Shown: piece by piece, positions 17,720-25,256 of the stretch
How positions within the stretch are numbered: the first letter of the stretch is position 1
Layout: each line of letters begins with the position of its first letter
Source of the DNA: Candidatus Harpocratesius repetitus
GTDB taxonomy: Archaea > Asgardarchaeota > Lokiarchaeia > Sigyniarchaeales > Promethearchaeaceae
Length of the DNA: 64,000 bases
NCBI GenBank assembly: GCA_021498095.1
Contig: JAIZWK010000001.1
Span: 1,475,666-1,539,665 of the forward strand
Direction: 5' to 3'
Notes under the pieces: model-generated
Told to the model about the DNA's origin: nothing
The model's database searches: none
Seen by the model: only the letters and a program-made list of their open reading frames with translations
Position numbers and translations under genes: made by a program

Positions 17720-18564
17720 GGCTATTTTTAATTACGAAGGATCAATTCACTAACACCTCGGTTTGATTTTTTTTCCCCCATTTTTCGATTAATTGAAATA
17801 TTCGCTTAATCTCTAAATCATTCGACTCATTAAAGAGAATTTTTGGGCTAAATCGATGTGGAACAATGGCTATTCCTAAGATTTCTGGTTTATTTGTGAT
17901 TGTAATATATACCTGAAGTTGCTGTTCTAAAACCTCAGGTGTTTTAAGACCAGTTTAATGCACGCGAATCTCAATCACACTAATTATATTCTCTGCAGGA
18001 TAAATCGATATGACTTTTGCCACACATAGTCTTGTATTTTCTTGATAGCAACTGTAACTGCGGAAAGCATATTTTTTGCTAGTTTGAGAGTTTTATAAAA
18101 AAAAACAATTTTTGCATATCCCTGCTTTTCTTTGTCAAAAGCTTTAAAATGGTACACGCTTTGCTTAAAAATTTCAGAATAATTGCCAATAAGTTTTTTT
18201 TGAATTAAGAGGTTATAGCAGAATTTAAAAAATTGAAGGAAATCCGAAAATCTTGCATCGGCTATCCACAAAACCCAAATCTATCCCAATTTTAAAATTG
18301 TCGAAAAATCGTTTAAGAAAAAAATATATAATTAAGTCAATAATTCAAAGAAAAATGATGGAAATGTGAAATTCTTGACCGCATTTAAGGGTTTAAAAGT
18401 GCCGACTCAAATAGTAATTGGATGCGCAGGAGTATTGTCGAAAATATTGGCCCAAAAGATAGAATTTGATTAAGATAAAAAAAATTGCTAGAGCCTCTTA
18501 AAATTTTGAAATAATTTAAAAAATAAGGCTTTTCTTAATTGATCCTTCATTCTTAAAAAGAGTC
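17720..18564 (-). mobile_element. Internally deleted relative of IS copy 1, with its own 8-bp target duplication
   Basis: The left end GGCTATTTTTAATTACGAAG (from 17720) and right end TTCTTAAAAAGAGTC (to 18564) match the ends of the complete element at 9218-10810. The 8 bases ATTGTTTG flank it on both sides (17712-17719 and 18565-18572). At 845 bp it keeps the 3' part of the transposase and the far end. About 1 kb of transposase is missing: the text jumps at about 18149 from the AAAGCTTTAAAA region (compare 9640-9650) to TACACGCTTTGCT (compare 10688-10700). A stretch at about 18190-18500 has no obvious match in the complete copy. It is non-autonomous and would need a transposase supplied in trans. 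Confidence 0.9.
17742..18149 (-). pseudogene. Transposase remnant inside the deleted element
   Basis: This corresponds to the C-terminal 130 or so codons of the DDE transposase of the complete copy (same 3' order: AATTCACT-ACACCTCGGTTTG..., then CGATGTGGAACAATGG, then AATCTCAATCACACTA). It has lost frame and carries many substitutions. A 95-residue open frame at 17984-18271 is a patchwork across the deletion junction, not a gene. No catalytic triad remains. Confidence 0.85.
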
Positions 18565-18699
18565 ATTGTTTGCTTTTTGTTTCCATTTTGTATTAAATAA
18601 TTCGCATTTGTTTTGATCATATAAAAAGGATCATGATAAATGTTAAGATATATAGAAAAAAGGAACATTAGTATTTAGGTAAAAATCATTTCACAATTG

Positions 18700-18936
18700 A
18701 TGATTTTATTAAAAATTGATCTTAAAATTCAAACTTTTTCAAATATTCCCAGATTTGATGAATATGAACCTCCAAGTGTGTCCACGATCAGTAAGCGTAT
18801 CAAATATATGAAGGAAAATGGAGTTATATTATATCCAACGACTGTAATTGAAGAAAAATATAAAAAAATGGATAACACTTTATTATCCTTAAATTACTTT
18901 ACTTTTATCGCTTCTCGGAGGATACCACTCTTATAA
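18700..18936 (+). pseudogene. Possible remnant of an Lrp/AsnC-like regulator
   Basis: A 78-residue frame from ATG 18700 contains PPSVSTISKRIKYMKENGVI, the shape of the recognition helix region of Lrp/AsnC regulators (PS.ST.SKRIK.LKE.GVI). After about 25 more residues the likeness stops, and the 3' end overlaps the convergent membrane-protein gene. The ligand-binding domain is absent. It may be a remnant or chance; I rate it low. Confidence 0.25.
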
Positions 18937-19760
18937 CCAGTAGGTGCTTTACCTTTATCTGCATACACAAATAATGCTGTGTTGAATACTTTTTCTGCTA
19001 CTTGAAAAACTAATGACACAATTATTGCATAAACCAAGAACGCACCCACAATTATAAGTATGGCGGTGATTCCTGATTGGTAAAAGAGAAACAGTAAAAT
19101 ACCTGCAATAATTATTCCTAAAAAGATAAAGAGGAATTGTAGTAATCCTAAACCATAATATCTAAGTATTGATTCACCCCAAGTTTTCTTTAATGTTTGA
19201 GTTGATTTTTTAATTGCTTTAAATGGTGAAAGGTTATAATAAACCATTGCAGGAACAACAAAGATTGTCAAGATACTCCATAACATACCTAAAATACCTC
19301 TTAAAATAGAGACTATGATTTGACCTGCTTTTCCTAGGCTTTGAGCGATATTATCTAAAAGATAAAAGAATAATCCTACAGTTGCAGAAAGTAAACTCCA
19401 CATAAAGATTGTTGGAATTCTTTTAATTGCAAATCCCAAACTTTCTCCGAATTTTGCATTTCCACCTTCAAAACGAACTTTTGCTGTATAAACTACGCAG
19501 ACATTAAAAAAAGTTGAAATAAATGCCAAACCTAAATATGTCAGAAATACAAAAATATATTCAGTAGTTCCAATTAAAGTAGAATAATCCGGATTTGTTG
19601 CTTCTAAAATCGGAATAATTATTGATGGAACTAACATTGCAATTGAATATAATAATGAGAAGAAACTGGCTAGCATAGGATAAAGAAGCAGTTCCTTATC
19701 TTTCTTAATTACACGGAAACTTAGTTTTGTAAATTCCCACGATCGGCTGAATACATTCAT
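18894..19760 (-). CDS. Multi-pass membrane protein, DUF6159-like
   Basis: 288 residues from ATG 19760 (MNVFSRSWEFTKLSFRVIKK), preferred over an ATG at 19826 because the family start is of the form SW.....S..V.K.DKELL..P and the extra 22 residues are basic and unlike it. Six or so hydrophobic helices are seen, with a conserved-looking cytoplasmic motif ALFVYADKGKAPTGY near the C-terminus. The order DKELLLYPMLASFFSLL, then VRFEGGNAKFGESLGFAIKR, matches what I remember of DUF6159 membrane proteins, whose function is unknown. It is divergent from the hydrogenase operon, which starts 281 bases away. Confidence 0.75.
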   Translation of the reverse strand: MNVFSRSWEFTKLSFRVIKKDKELLLYPMLASFFSLLYSIAMLVPSIIIPILEATNPDYSTLIGTTEYIFVFLTYLGLAFISTFFNVCVVYTAKVRFEGGNAKFGESLGFAIKRIPTIFMWSLLSATVGLFFYLLDNIAQSLGKAGQIIVSILRGILGMLWSILTIFVVPAMVYYNLSPFKAIKKSTQTLKKTWGESILRYYGLGLLQFLFIFLGIIIAGILLFLFYQSGITAILIIVGAFLVYAIIVSLVFQVAEKVFNTALFVYADKGKAPTGYKSGILREAIKVK

Positions 19761-19909
19761 GGTAATTATTAGGTTTGAAATATCATTTAAAAATCTTTTA
19801 GGCCTTAAAATTAGAATTCTTAGCATATTCTTTAATAAGTGATCAAGAATAAAGTAAGAAATTCGTCATTTTTCATAGAAATATGTTCTTTTTGCGTAAT
19901 TATTCATAT

Positions 19910-19961
19910 TGTGTAAAAGAATGAAAAAAAGGTATTTAATAGCATATTACCTTATTACACA
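19910..19961 (+). promoter_or_regulatory. Probable promoter/operator of the vhu-hdr operon
   Basis: A TATA-like box (GGTATTTAATAGC, 19931-19943) lies about 100 bases before the first gene. It is bracketed by TGTGTAA (19910-19916) and TTACACA (19955-19961), a 7-base inverted repeat, so a dimeric regulator could straddle the promoter. The transcription start would fall near 19965, giving a leader of about 75 bases. The box is seen; regulation is inferred. Confidence 0.4.
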
Positions 19962-20041
19962 GTACTAGCTGACTTTAGTGCCTTTAATTAGGGGTGTCTA
20001 AAGAGAGATATTCTTTTTTATCAGCAAAATGAGGTAGAATT

Positions 20042-21409
20042 ATGGCGAAAGTAGCTTTTATGCAACTCGCTTCATGTTGGGGCTGTCATCAGTCACTACT
20101 TGATGCACATCTGACCCTTTTGCATGTACTTCCCGAATTAGAATTTGTTTATTGGCCTGCAGTGGTTGATTTCAAACTAGATGATTTGAAAGGATACCCT
20201 GACAGTTCAGTAGATGTTGGATTCTTAGAAGGGTTTTGTCGGACTGAAGCAGATGTTGCCAATGCAAAATTAATGCGGCAAAAATGTAAAATTATTGTGG
20301 CAATGGGCTCCTGTGCTGTATTAGGGGGAGCACCAGGGATGGCAAATCTCTTTTCTCGAGAAGAGTTAGAAGCCCGAAAGTTTATGGATGAAGAATTTGT
20401 GGATAAAGGTTCAGTGGTTCCAACTGAACATGTTCCTAAAATATTAGATGCAATTCCTGATACACATGATGTTATTAAAGTTGATATCGATTTACCTGGT
20501 TGTCCACCTAAAACAGGTAATATAATTGGGCTCATTGCAGCAGTGTTGGGAGAAATTGATACGAAAGTGGATATTTCCAAAAGCATGTGTGATGTTTGTC
20601 CATTACAAAATTGCTTACTGGATGAAAATAAGTTATGTTATGGACCAATTACAGCTGCAGCTGATCCAATTGGAAGGATTGCGGAAGGATATCCTGTTTT
20701 GGGTGAATTTGGCCTAACTAATGCTGTACATCAAGCAAATGCTGAAAAACTATTTTCAAAAATCACAAGCAAACCCATGGATCATTCAGAAGTTCGCCAA
20801 TCTGTTGAAGCGCTTATGTTCATACTTGGTAGTAATCCTTTAGGATTTTTAGCTAAAAAAGCAGATCCTATACGAAAAGTCCGATTAGATCCTGAAAGTC
20901 TTTCCATGAAATCAGTTCTTGATAAAGAAATTGTTGATTTCACTGCTGATGGATATCCTGAAATTGTTAACCATATTATTGGGGCGGTTATGGCTGATCT
21001 CAAACAGAATCCAGAATATGATGATTCTGCAAAAACAGTTTGCAGTTCATGTGAAAGAAACTTAAAGGATAAAGAAGTTGTTCGTTATAAACGAGATTAT
21101 GAAGGTCTGCCTGATCAAGAAACTTGTTTCTTATTACAAGGGTATGTCTGTATGGGGCCGTTAACTACAACTGGGTGTGGTGCGACTTGTATTCGAGCAA
21201 ATTCACCTTGTTTGGGATGTTATGGTCCAGCTGCAAATGTTGATGATTATATCAGTAAAGCTACCAGCTATTTCCCATCAATTTGCACAGATACTCCAGA
21301 AAATATTACTGCATTCTTTAAAGATACTGCAGGATTATTTGGACGCTTCTGCATCCCAACCAGCAAACTTGGGCATAAAATATCTGATTCAAAAATGGAG
21401 GATAAATAG
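20042..21409 (+). CDS. vhuG: Group 3c [NiFe] hydrogenase small subunit, enlarged
   Basis: 455 residues against about 300 for typical MvhG/VhuG. The electron-transfer subunit next to the NiFe site. Proximal cluster ligands are C12 and C15 (CWGCHQSL), C91 (GSCAVLGG) and C154 (LPGCPPKTG). The usual C-terminal cluster region appears at the end: C334/C337, C362, C370 (GYVCMGP), then GCGATC and SPCLGCYGP. Between these lies an insertion of about 150 residues. Its first part (CDVCPLQNC at 183-191 and LCYGPITAAAD at 198-208) reads like a shortened duplicate of the same cluster motif, and its second part is helical without Cys. The gene heads the operon; hdrC follows after 17 bases. Family is certain; the role of the insertion is unknown. 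Confidence 0.93.
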   Translation: MAKVAFMQLASCWGCHQSLLDAHLTLLHVLPELEFVYWPAVVDFKLDDLKGYPDSSVDVGFLEGFCRTEADVANAKLMRQKCKIIVAMGSCAVLGGAPGMANLFSREELEARKFMDEEFVDKGSVVPTEHVPKILDAIPDTHDVIKVDIDLPGCPPKTGNIIGLIAAVLGEIDTKVDISKSMCDVCPLQNCLLDENKLCYGPITAAADPIGRIAEGYPVLGEFGLTNAVHQANAEKLFSKITSKPMDHSEVRQSVEALMFILGSNPLGFLAKKADPIRKVRLDPESLSMKSVLDKEIVDFTADGYPEIVNHIIGAVMADLKQNPEYDDSAKTVCSSCERNLKDKEVVRYKRDYEGLPDQETCFLLQGYVCMGPLTTTGCGATCIRANSPCLGCYGPAANVDDYISKATSYFPSICTDTPENITAFFKDTAGLFGRFCIPTSKLGHKISDSKMEDK

Positions 21410-21426
21410 ATAAAGGTGAAATTCTC

Positions 21427-21945
21427 ATGGTAAAAGTTGATCTTAATTTTAAACGCGCCGTCTTGGATAAATTGGTTGATGGTGACAAAATAAGCTATTG
21501 TTTTCAATGTGGAAAATGCAATGATGTGTGCCCGATTTCAGCACGTTGGGGTTCTAGATACAACCCTCGCGATATAGTTCTTTTTTCAGCATTAGGATAT
21601 AAAGAGGCATTAGTTAATGCAGTCGTCAAAGATCCCTTTATTCTATGGGGATGCACTACATGTGAGACATGTGATGAAAAATGCCCAGCAGAAATTCCAA
21701 TTACGGATATCATTTCTATGTTGAAAAATCTTGCTGTATCTCTTGGGGTAACTCCTGATTTTTATCCAAGTTCTGCCCTCCAAATAATGGAACATGGTAT
21801 GGCAATTCCAGTACAAGCTGCAGTTGAAAAACGAAGAGAAAAGTTAGGAATTGGTGTTGCTCCAGAAATTCCTGTTTCTGAAGTTCAGAAAATCATGCAG
21901 GCAACTGGGATTGAAAAACTCGTAAAAAAGGAGGAAACTGCATAA
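21427..21945 (+). CDS. hdrC: Heterodisulfide reductase subunit C
   Basis: 172 residues. Two [4Fe-4S] binding motifs are visible: CFQCGKCNDVCPI near residue 24 and CTTCETCDEKCP about 50 residues later, with the usual helical stretch between. HdrC relays electrons between HdrA and HdrB. It lies within the vhu operon, and its stop overlaps the hdrB start (TAATG, one base shared) with AAGGAGG (21928-21934) inside its 3' end as the hdrB ribosome-binding site. Tight translational coupling indicates a stoichiometric HdrBC pair. HdrA is not in the window. Confidence 0.93.
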   Translation: MVKVDLNFKRAVLDKLVDGDKISYCFQCGKCNDVCPISARWGSRYNPRDIVLFSALGYKEALVNAVVKDPFILWGCTTCETCDEKCPAEIPITDIISMLKNLAVSLGVTPDFYPSSALQIMEHGMAIPVQAAVEKRREKLGIGVAPEIPVSEVQKIMQATGIEKLVKKEETA

Positions 21946-22829
21946 TGATAGAATATTTATTATTTCCCGGATGTTTCATTCAAAATCGAATCCCATTTAT
22001 CGAAGCTTCAGCTAAATTTGTTTTTGAACAATTAGGAATTCAACAATCTGCTGGGAAATTTGGATGTTGTCCCAATCCTGTCGGATTAAGATTTGTGGAT
22101 GAAAAAACTTGGGCGGCTCTTGGCGCAAGGAATATTGTTGAAGCAGAAATGGAAGGAAAACCAATTATGTCTCTATGTAATGGTTGTTATCAATCATTAT
22201 CTGTTGTTGATCATGATTTAAAACACAACAGTAAACTCAAAGATGAAGTAAACGGTATTTTGGCAGAGATAGGAAAAGAATATCGTGGAACTGCAAGAAT
22301 TGAGCATTTTGTGAGGGTTTTACATGATGAAGCCGGTTTAGAACTCATTAAAAGTAAAATTACTCGTCCATTAACCGGATTAAAAGTTGCACTTCACCCT
22401 GGTTGCCATTATGCTCGACCATCTCATATTTTACACGGTGAAGATCCCTTCAATCTGACTTATCTTCGCGATTTAGTCGAAGCAACTGGTGCCACAGTGG
22501 TTGATTATCCACAAGAAAACTTATGTTGTGGTAATGGAGTCCGAAACTCAGATCCATACACTGCTAATACAATGCTGAAAGCAAAAATTGATGGTGCACT
22601 TTCAGCAGGTGCAGATTGTTTTGCTGTTAATTGTCCTGCATGCTTCCAGCAAATGGATGCTGAACAGCGTAATCTGAAAGAATTAGCAGAAGAAGGTCAA
22701 GAATATAAATTTCCCACATTCTATATCACAGAATTATTAGCAATGGCTATGGGAAAAAGTCCAAAAGAAATTGGTGTGAATTTTCACCGTAATAAAGGAA
22801 AAGAAGCATTAGGAAAGGTGGGATTATAA
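21945..22829 (+). CDS. hdrB: Heterodisulfide reductase subunit B
   Basis: 294 residues, the normal length. Two CCG domains each with the Cys set for a noncubane [4Fe-4S] cluster: GCCPNPVG with CNGCYQS, and HPGCHYARPS with LCCGNGVR and CPACFQQMD. HdrB is the catalytic subunit that reduces a disulfide (CoM-S-S-CoB in methanogens). Here no methanogenesis gene is present in the window, so the substrate is open. Overlaps of one base with hdrC before and vhuA after show one mRNA. The gene order hydrogenase small subunit-HdrC-HdrB-large subunit is an interleaving of the two complexes and argues for one physical assembly. Confidence 0.94.
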   Translation: MIEYLLFPGCFIQNRIPFIEASAKFVFEQLGIQQSAGKFGCCPNPVGLRFVDEKTWAALGARNIVEAEMEGKPIMSLCNGCYQSLSVVDHDLKHNSKLKDEVNGILAEIGKEYRGTARIEHFVRVLHDEAGLELIKSKITRPLTGLKVALHPGCHYARPSHILHGEDPFNLTYLRDLVEATGATVVDYPQENLCCGNGVRNSDPYTANTMLKAKIDGALSAGADCFAVNCPACFQQMDAEQRNLKELAEEGQEYKFPTFYITELLAMAMGKSPKEIGVNFHRNKGKEALGKVGL

Positions 22830-24166
22830 TGAGTCCAGATAAAGTTTATGAAGTTGAACCGGTTACTCGGTTAGAAGGTCACGGCGGATTAAGATTAGTG
22901 ATGTCTGAAGATGGAAAGAAAGTAAAAGATGTGCAATTTAATATCACCAGCACCCGATTTTTCGAAAAACTCTGCGAAGGTCGTTTTGCTGAACATGTTC
23001 CCAGAATCACCAATCGAATTTGTGGAATTTGTCCTGTTCCTCACCATTTAGCTGCTACCAAATCAGTAGAAAAAGCATGGGATGTAGAAATTCCATCAGC
23101 TGCATATAAATTGCGACAGCTATTTATTAATGCCAAACAATATAGTTCACATCTGCTTCATTTTTATGCATTGGCTGCTCCAGATTTTCTCTATGGTCCA
23201 TTTGCTCCAGCAGCAAAAAGAAATGTTGTTTCAATAATTAGAGATATGCCTGAAGTTGGTGCAATGGCATTGAAAATGATGGATTTTGGACAAAACATTT
23301 GCACTGCAATTGGAGGAAAAGCTGTTGGTCCAATAGCTGGAATTGTTGGAGGTATGCGCAATCCTCTTTCATCTGATCTACGAGATGGATTTATTGCACA
23401 AATTCCAGAGCAATTGGAATATGTTAAAAAGACAGTAGAAATTGCTAAAAAGGTTGTTACTGATTATTGGGATGTAATTGCAAATTTAGCTGTTACTGAG
23501 ACATATTATTGTGGTGTCGCAAAAAAGGTAAATGGTGAGCTTGTTCACGAGATTTATGATGGAGACTTGATTTTTGTTACCCCTGAAGGTGAGAAAAAGG
23601 TATATGATCCTCAGAATTATCTTGAAGTTATTGGAGAACATGTTCCTTCCCATTCATATGCGACTCATACCTATTATAAACCAGCCGGATATCCTGCAGG
23701 AATTTATCGAACGAATTCTTTAGCTATGATTAATGCATGTGATCGAATGGCAACACCTATAGCCGAAGATGCTCGAAAGGAAATGGTGAAAGCATGTTTA
23801 GGGGATGATGGAAAGGTGATCCACAACACATTCGCTTACCATTGGGCACGTATCGTGGAGACAGTCGAAGCTTTCGAGTTATGTGTTCAGTATCTGAAGG
23901 ATCCAGAAATTTTAAGTACTGATATTAAAACTCTTGACGTGCAACCAAAAGCAGGTCGTGGAGTGGGGATGGTGGATGCACCACGTGGTAATTTAATTTA
24001 TGACATGACTACGGATGCAGAAGGAATTTGTCGTAAGTTAAATATTCTTGTAGCCACCAATCACAACATTGCGGGTATTGAAAAGAGCGTGAAACACGCC
24101 GCCCAACAGATCTTTGAGCAAGATGTCTTATCTAAAATAAAATTACCCGATCCTTGGCTCAAATAA
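22829..24166 (+). CDS. vhuA: [NiFe] hydrogenase large subunit lacking the C-terminal Ni motif
   Basis: 445 residues. The N-terminal signature EPVTRLEGHGG and the L1 motif RICGIC (C65, C68, then PVPHH) are intact. The C-terminal L2 motif DPCxxCxxH, essential in every single-chain large subunit, is absent: the protein ends ...KIKLPDPWLK with a stop at 24166. Thirty-three bases on, a separate small gene (24200-24349) carries this motif with selenocysteine. That is the VhuA/VhuU split known from Methanococcus. The start overlaps hdrB by one base; AGGTGGGA is the ribosome-binding site. The subunit has no tail of its own to be trimmed by the maturation protease, since the tail is on VhuU. Confidence 0.95.
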   Translation: MSPDKVYEVEPVTRLEGHGGLRLVMSEDGKKVKDVQFNITSTRFFEKLCEGRFAEHVPRITNRICGICPVPHHLAATKSVEKAWDVEIPSAAYKLRQLFINAKQYSSHLLHFYALAAPDFLYGPFAPAAKRNVVSIIRDMPEVGAMALKMMDFGQNICTAIGGKAVGPIAGIVGGMRNPLSSDLRDGFIAQIPEQLEYVKKTVEIAKKVVTDYWDVIANLAVTETYYCGVAKKVNGELVHEIYDGDLIFVTPEGEKKVYDPQNYLEVIGEHVPSHSYATHTYYKPAGYPAGIYRTNSLAMINACDRMATPIAEDARKEMVKACLGDDGKVIHNTFAYHWARIVETVEAFELCVQYLKDPEILSTDIKTLDVQPKAGRGVGMVDAPRGNLIYDMTTDAEGICRKLNILVATNHNIAGIEKSVKHAAQQIFEQDVLSKIKLPDPWLK

Positions 24167-24199
24167 ATTCAGAATAAACTCATAAAATGAGGGAACATT

Positions 24200-24349
24200 A
24201 TGGTAGAAGTTACAGATAATATTCTCAATCTGCTCGAAATGGTAATTCGCTGCTATGATTGCTGACTTTCATGTGCAGCTCACATAACCATTGTCGATCC
24301 GGATGGCACTGAGCGTGTAATTCGGAAACTCGAAGTAGATTGCGGATAA
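24200..24349 (+). CDS. vhuU: Selenocysteine-containing small hydrogenase subunit (in-frame UGA)
   Basis: 49 residues if the TGA at 24263-24265 is read as selenocysteine (U22). ATG 24200 follows GAGGG (24189-24193) with ideal spacing. The first half reads VIRCYDCULSCAAH: compared with the usual R.YDPC.SCA.H of [NiFe] large subunits, Pro becomes Cys and the first Ni ligand Cys becomes U22; C25 and H28 are kept. Translation past UGA continues ITIVDPDGTERVI... to TAA at 24347. Cleavage after H28 would leave a 28-residue peptide, close to the mature VhuU of Methanococcus, and remove 21 residues. U22 and C25 would bind Ni together with C65 and C68 of VhuA. Ordinary gene callers stop at TGA. The motif match makes a chance stop very unlikely. 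Confidence 0.93.
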
Positions 24350-24357
24350 TTGGTTAA

Positions 24358-24425
24358 TCGCCCTACTCAATGCATTTTTCTCACAAACATGGGAGAAAAA
24401 GAAGAGTCTTGTCCAAGATGGGCGA
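24358..24425 (+). promoter_or_regulatory. Candidate SECIS element in the vhuU 3' UTR
   Basis: It begins 9 bases after the vhuU stop. Nested stems: TCGCCC (24358-24363) with GGGCGA (24420-24425); ACTC (24365-24368) with GAGT (24404-24407); TTTTTCTC (24375-24382) with GAGAAAAA (24393-24400). Between the last two, the 5' side holds AATGCA and the 3' side GAA; the apical loop ACAAACATGG has an AAA run. A 3' GA right after the upper helix, an ATG-like 5' strand and apical A residues recall the eukaryotic-type SECIS reported for Lokiarchaeota, although the exact AUGA core is not present. Position and structure fit; sequence core is only partial. Confidence 0.65.
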
Positions 24426-24439
24426 AAAAAACAAATTTC

Positions 24440-24459
24440 GGTTTAAAAACCTTTTTTTT
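24440..24459 (+). terminator. Probable terminator of the vhu-hdr operon
   Basis: GGTTT and AAACC (24440-24451) can form a short hairpin, followed at once by eight T residues. It lies 15 bases after the SECIS-like hairpin, so the whole hairpin would be included in the mRNA. Confidence 0.55.
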
Positions 24460-24546
24460 CATCTTTTTAAATTATTCGTTTAGTGAAGTTAAGTATTTTG
24501 AAAGTAAAGCTAATATGTTTCCTTTCCTTAACACGAATGACGAATC

Positions 24547-25209
24547 GTGATCAATTCATCTCCTAATCAAACTTTAGAGCACTGGAAAAAGGTGCTTCGT
24601 ATTATTACCAAAAAGATTTATATGCCATGTCAAAAACATAATGTGGAATGGATAATCACTGGTTCTACAGCTTCAGCTCTTCAAAATTGTCCCTTAAAAC
24701 CTGAAAACATTGATATTCTTGTTAAAAATCCTGAATCTGTTAATTTTATTTCTGATCAATTGATTTGCTTTGAAATGAAAGAGAAATCATTTTTAGATTC
24801 CACTCAATGGTTATCTTCTTGCGAAAACAGAGTGTTTATATTTGATAACAAAGAACGAAATGAAATGTGGCATATGGGTCGATGGATTATTGAAGATATG
24901 AAAGTTGAAGTTGCTTATATTCAATCACAAACGACATTAGATGAATCTCGAGAAGAAGGTTATATCTGGGAAAATGGGCCTGATATGTATCCGTATGTAA
25001 AGAAGATAATGTTTTATGATTTTCAGCTTAATGTTGTGCCATTAGAAATTCAGTTATCTTCGCTATTCTTTCGTGGAATGGTGGCTCGTATTACTAAAAT
25101 TGCAGTACACTTCCAACAATACGGCTATGATGAAAATCTTTTAAAATTGGCATTAAAAACATCCCAAAAGGCTCAATTTGATTCTATTTTGGCAAATATT
25201 CGCACTTAA
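24547..25209 (+). CDS. Nucleotidyltransferase-fold protein
   Basis: 220 residues, GTG start at 24547. The segment WIITGSTASALQN followed by ENIDILVKN resembles the GGxA/S...DxDI core of nucleotidyltransferase-like proteins (aminoglycoside adenylyltransferase or AbiEii type). Later KVEVAYIQ may supply the third acidic residue. There is no toxin/antitoxin partner next to it. It lies between the hydrogenase operon and an insertion sequence. Fold call is from the motif only; substrate unknown. Confidence 0.55.
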   Translation: MINSSPNQTLEHWKKVLRIITKKIYMPCQKHNVEWIITGSTASALQNCPLKPENIDILVKNPESVNFISDQLICFEMKEKSFLDSTQWLSSCENRVFIFDNKERNEMWHMGRWIIEDMKVEVAYIQSQTTLDESREEGYIWENGPDMYPYVKKIMFYDFQLNVVPLEIQLSSLFFRGMVARITKIAVHFQQYGYDENLLKLALKTSQKAQFDSILANIRT

Positions 25210-25256
25210 AATAGAATATAAAGTTTTCATCATTTTCATTATTTTTATCTTTTTTA

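Noticed and set aside
17984-18271. 95-residue frame inside the deleted IS
   Set aside because: It is a composite across the deletion junction with no transposase motif.
24263-24265. TGA as an ordinary stop or a nonsense mutation in a decayed vhuU
   Set aside because: Coding continues past it with the exact C25 and H28 spacing of the Ni motif and a hairpin follows; a random mutation at the one position known to be selenocysteine in the family is far less likely.
24350-24550. 66-residue open frame following vhuU
   Set aside because: It covers the SECIS-like hairpin and the terminator, has no ribosome-binding site and reads like noncoding DNA.
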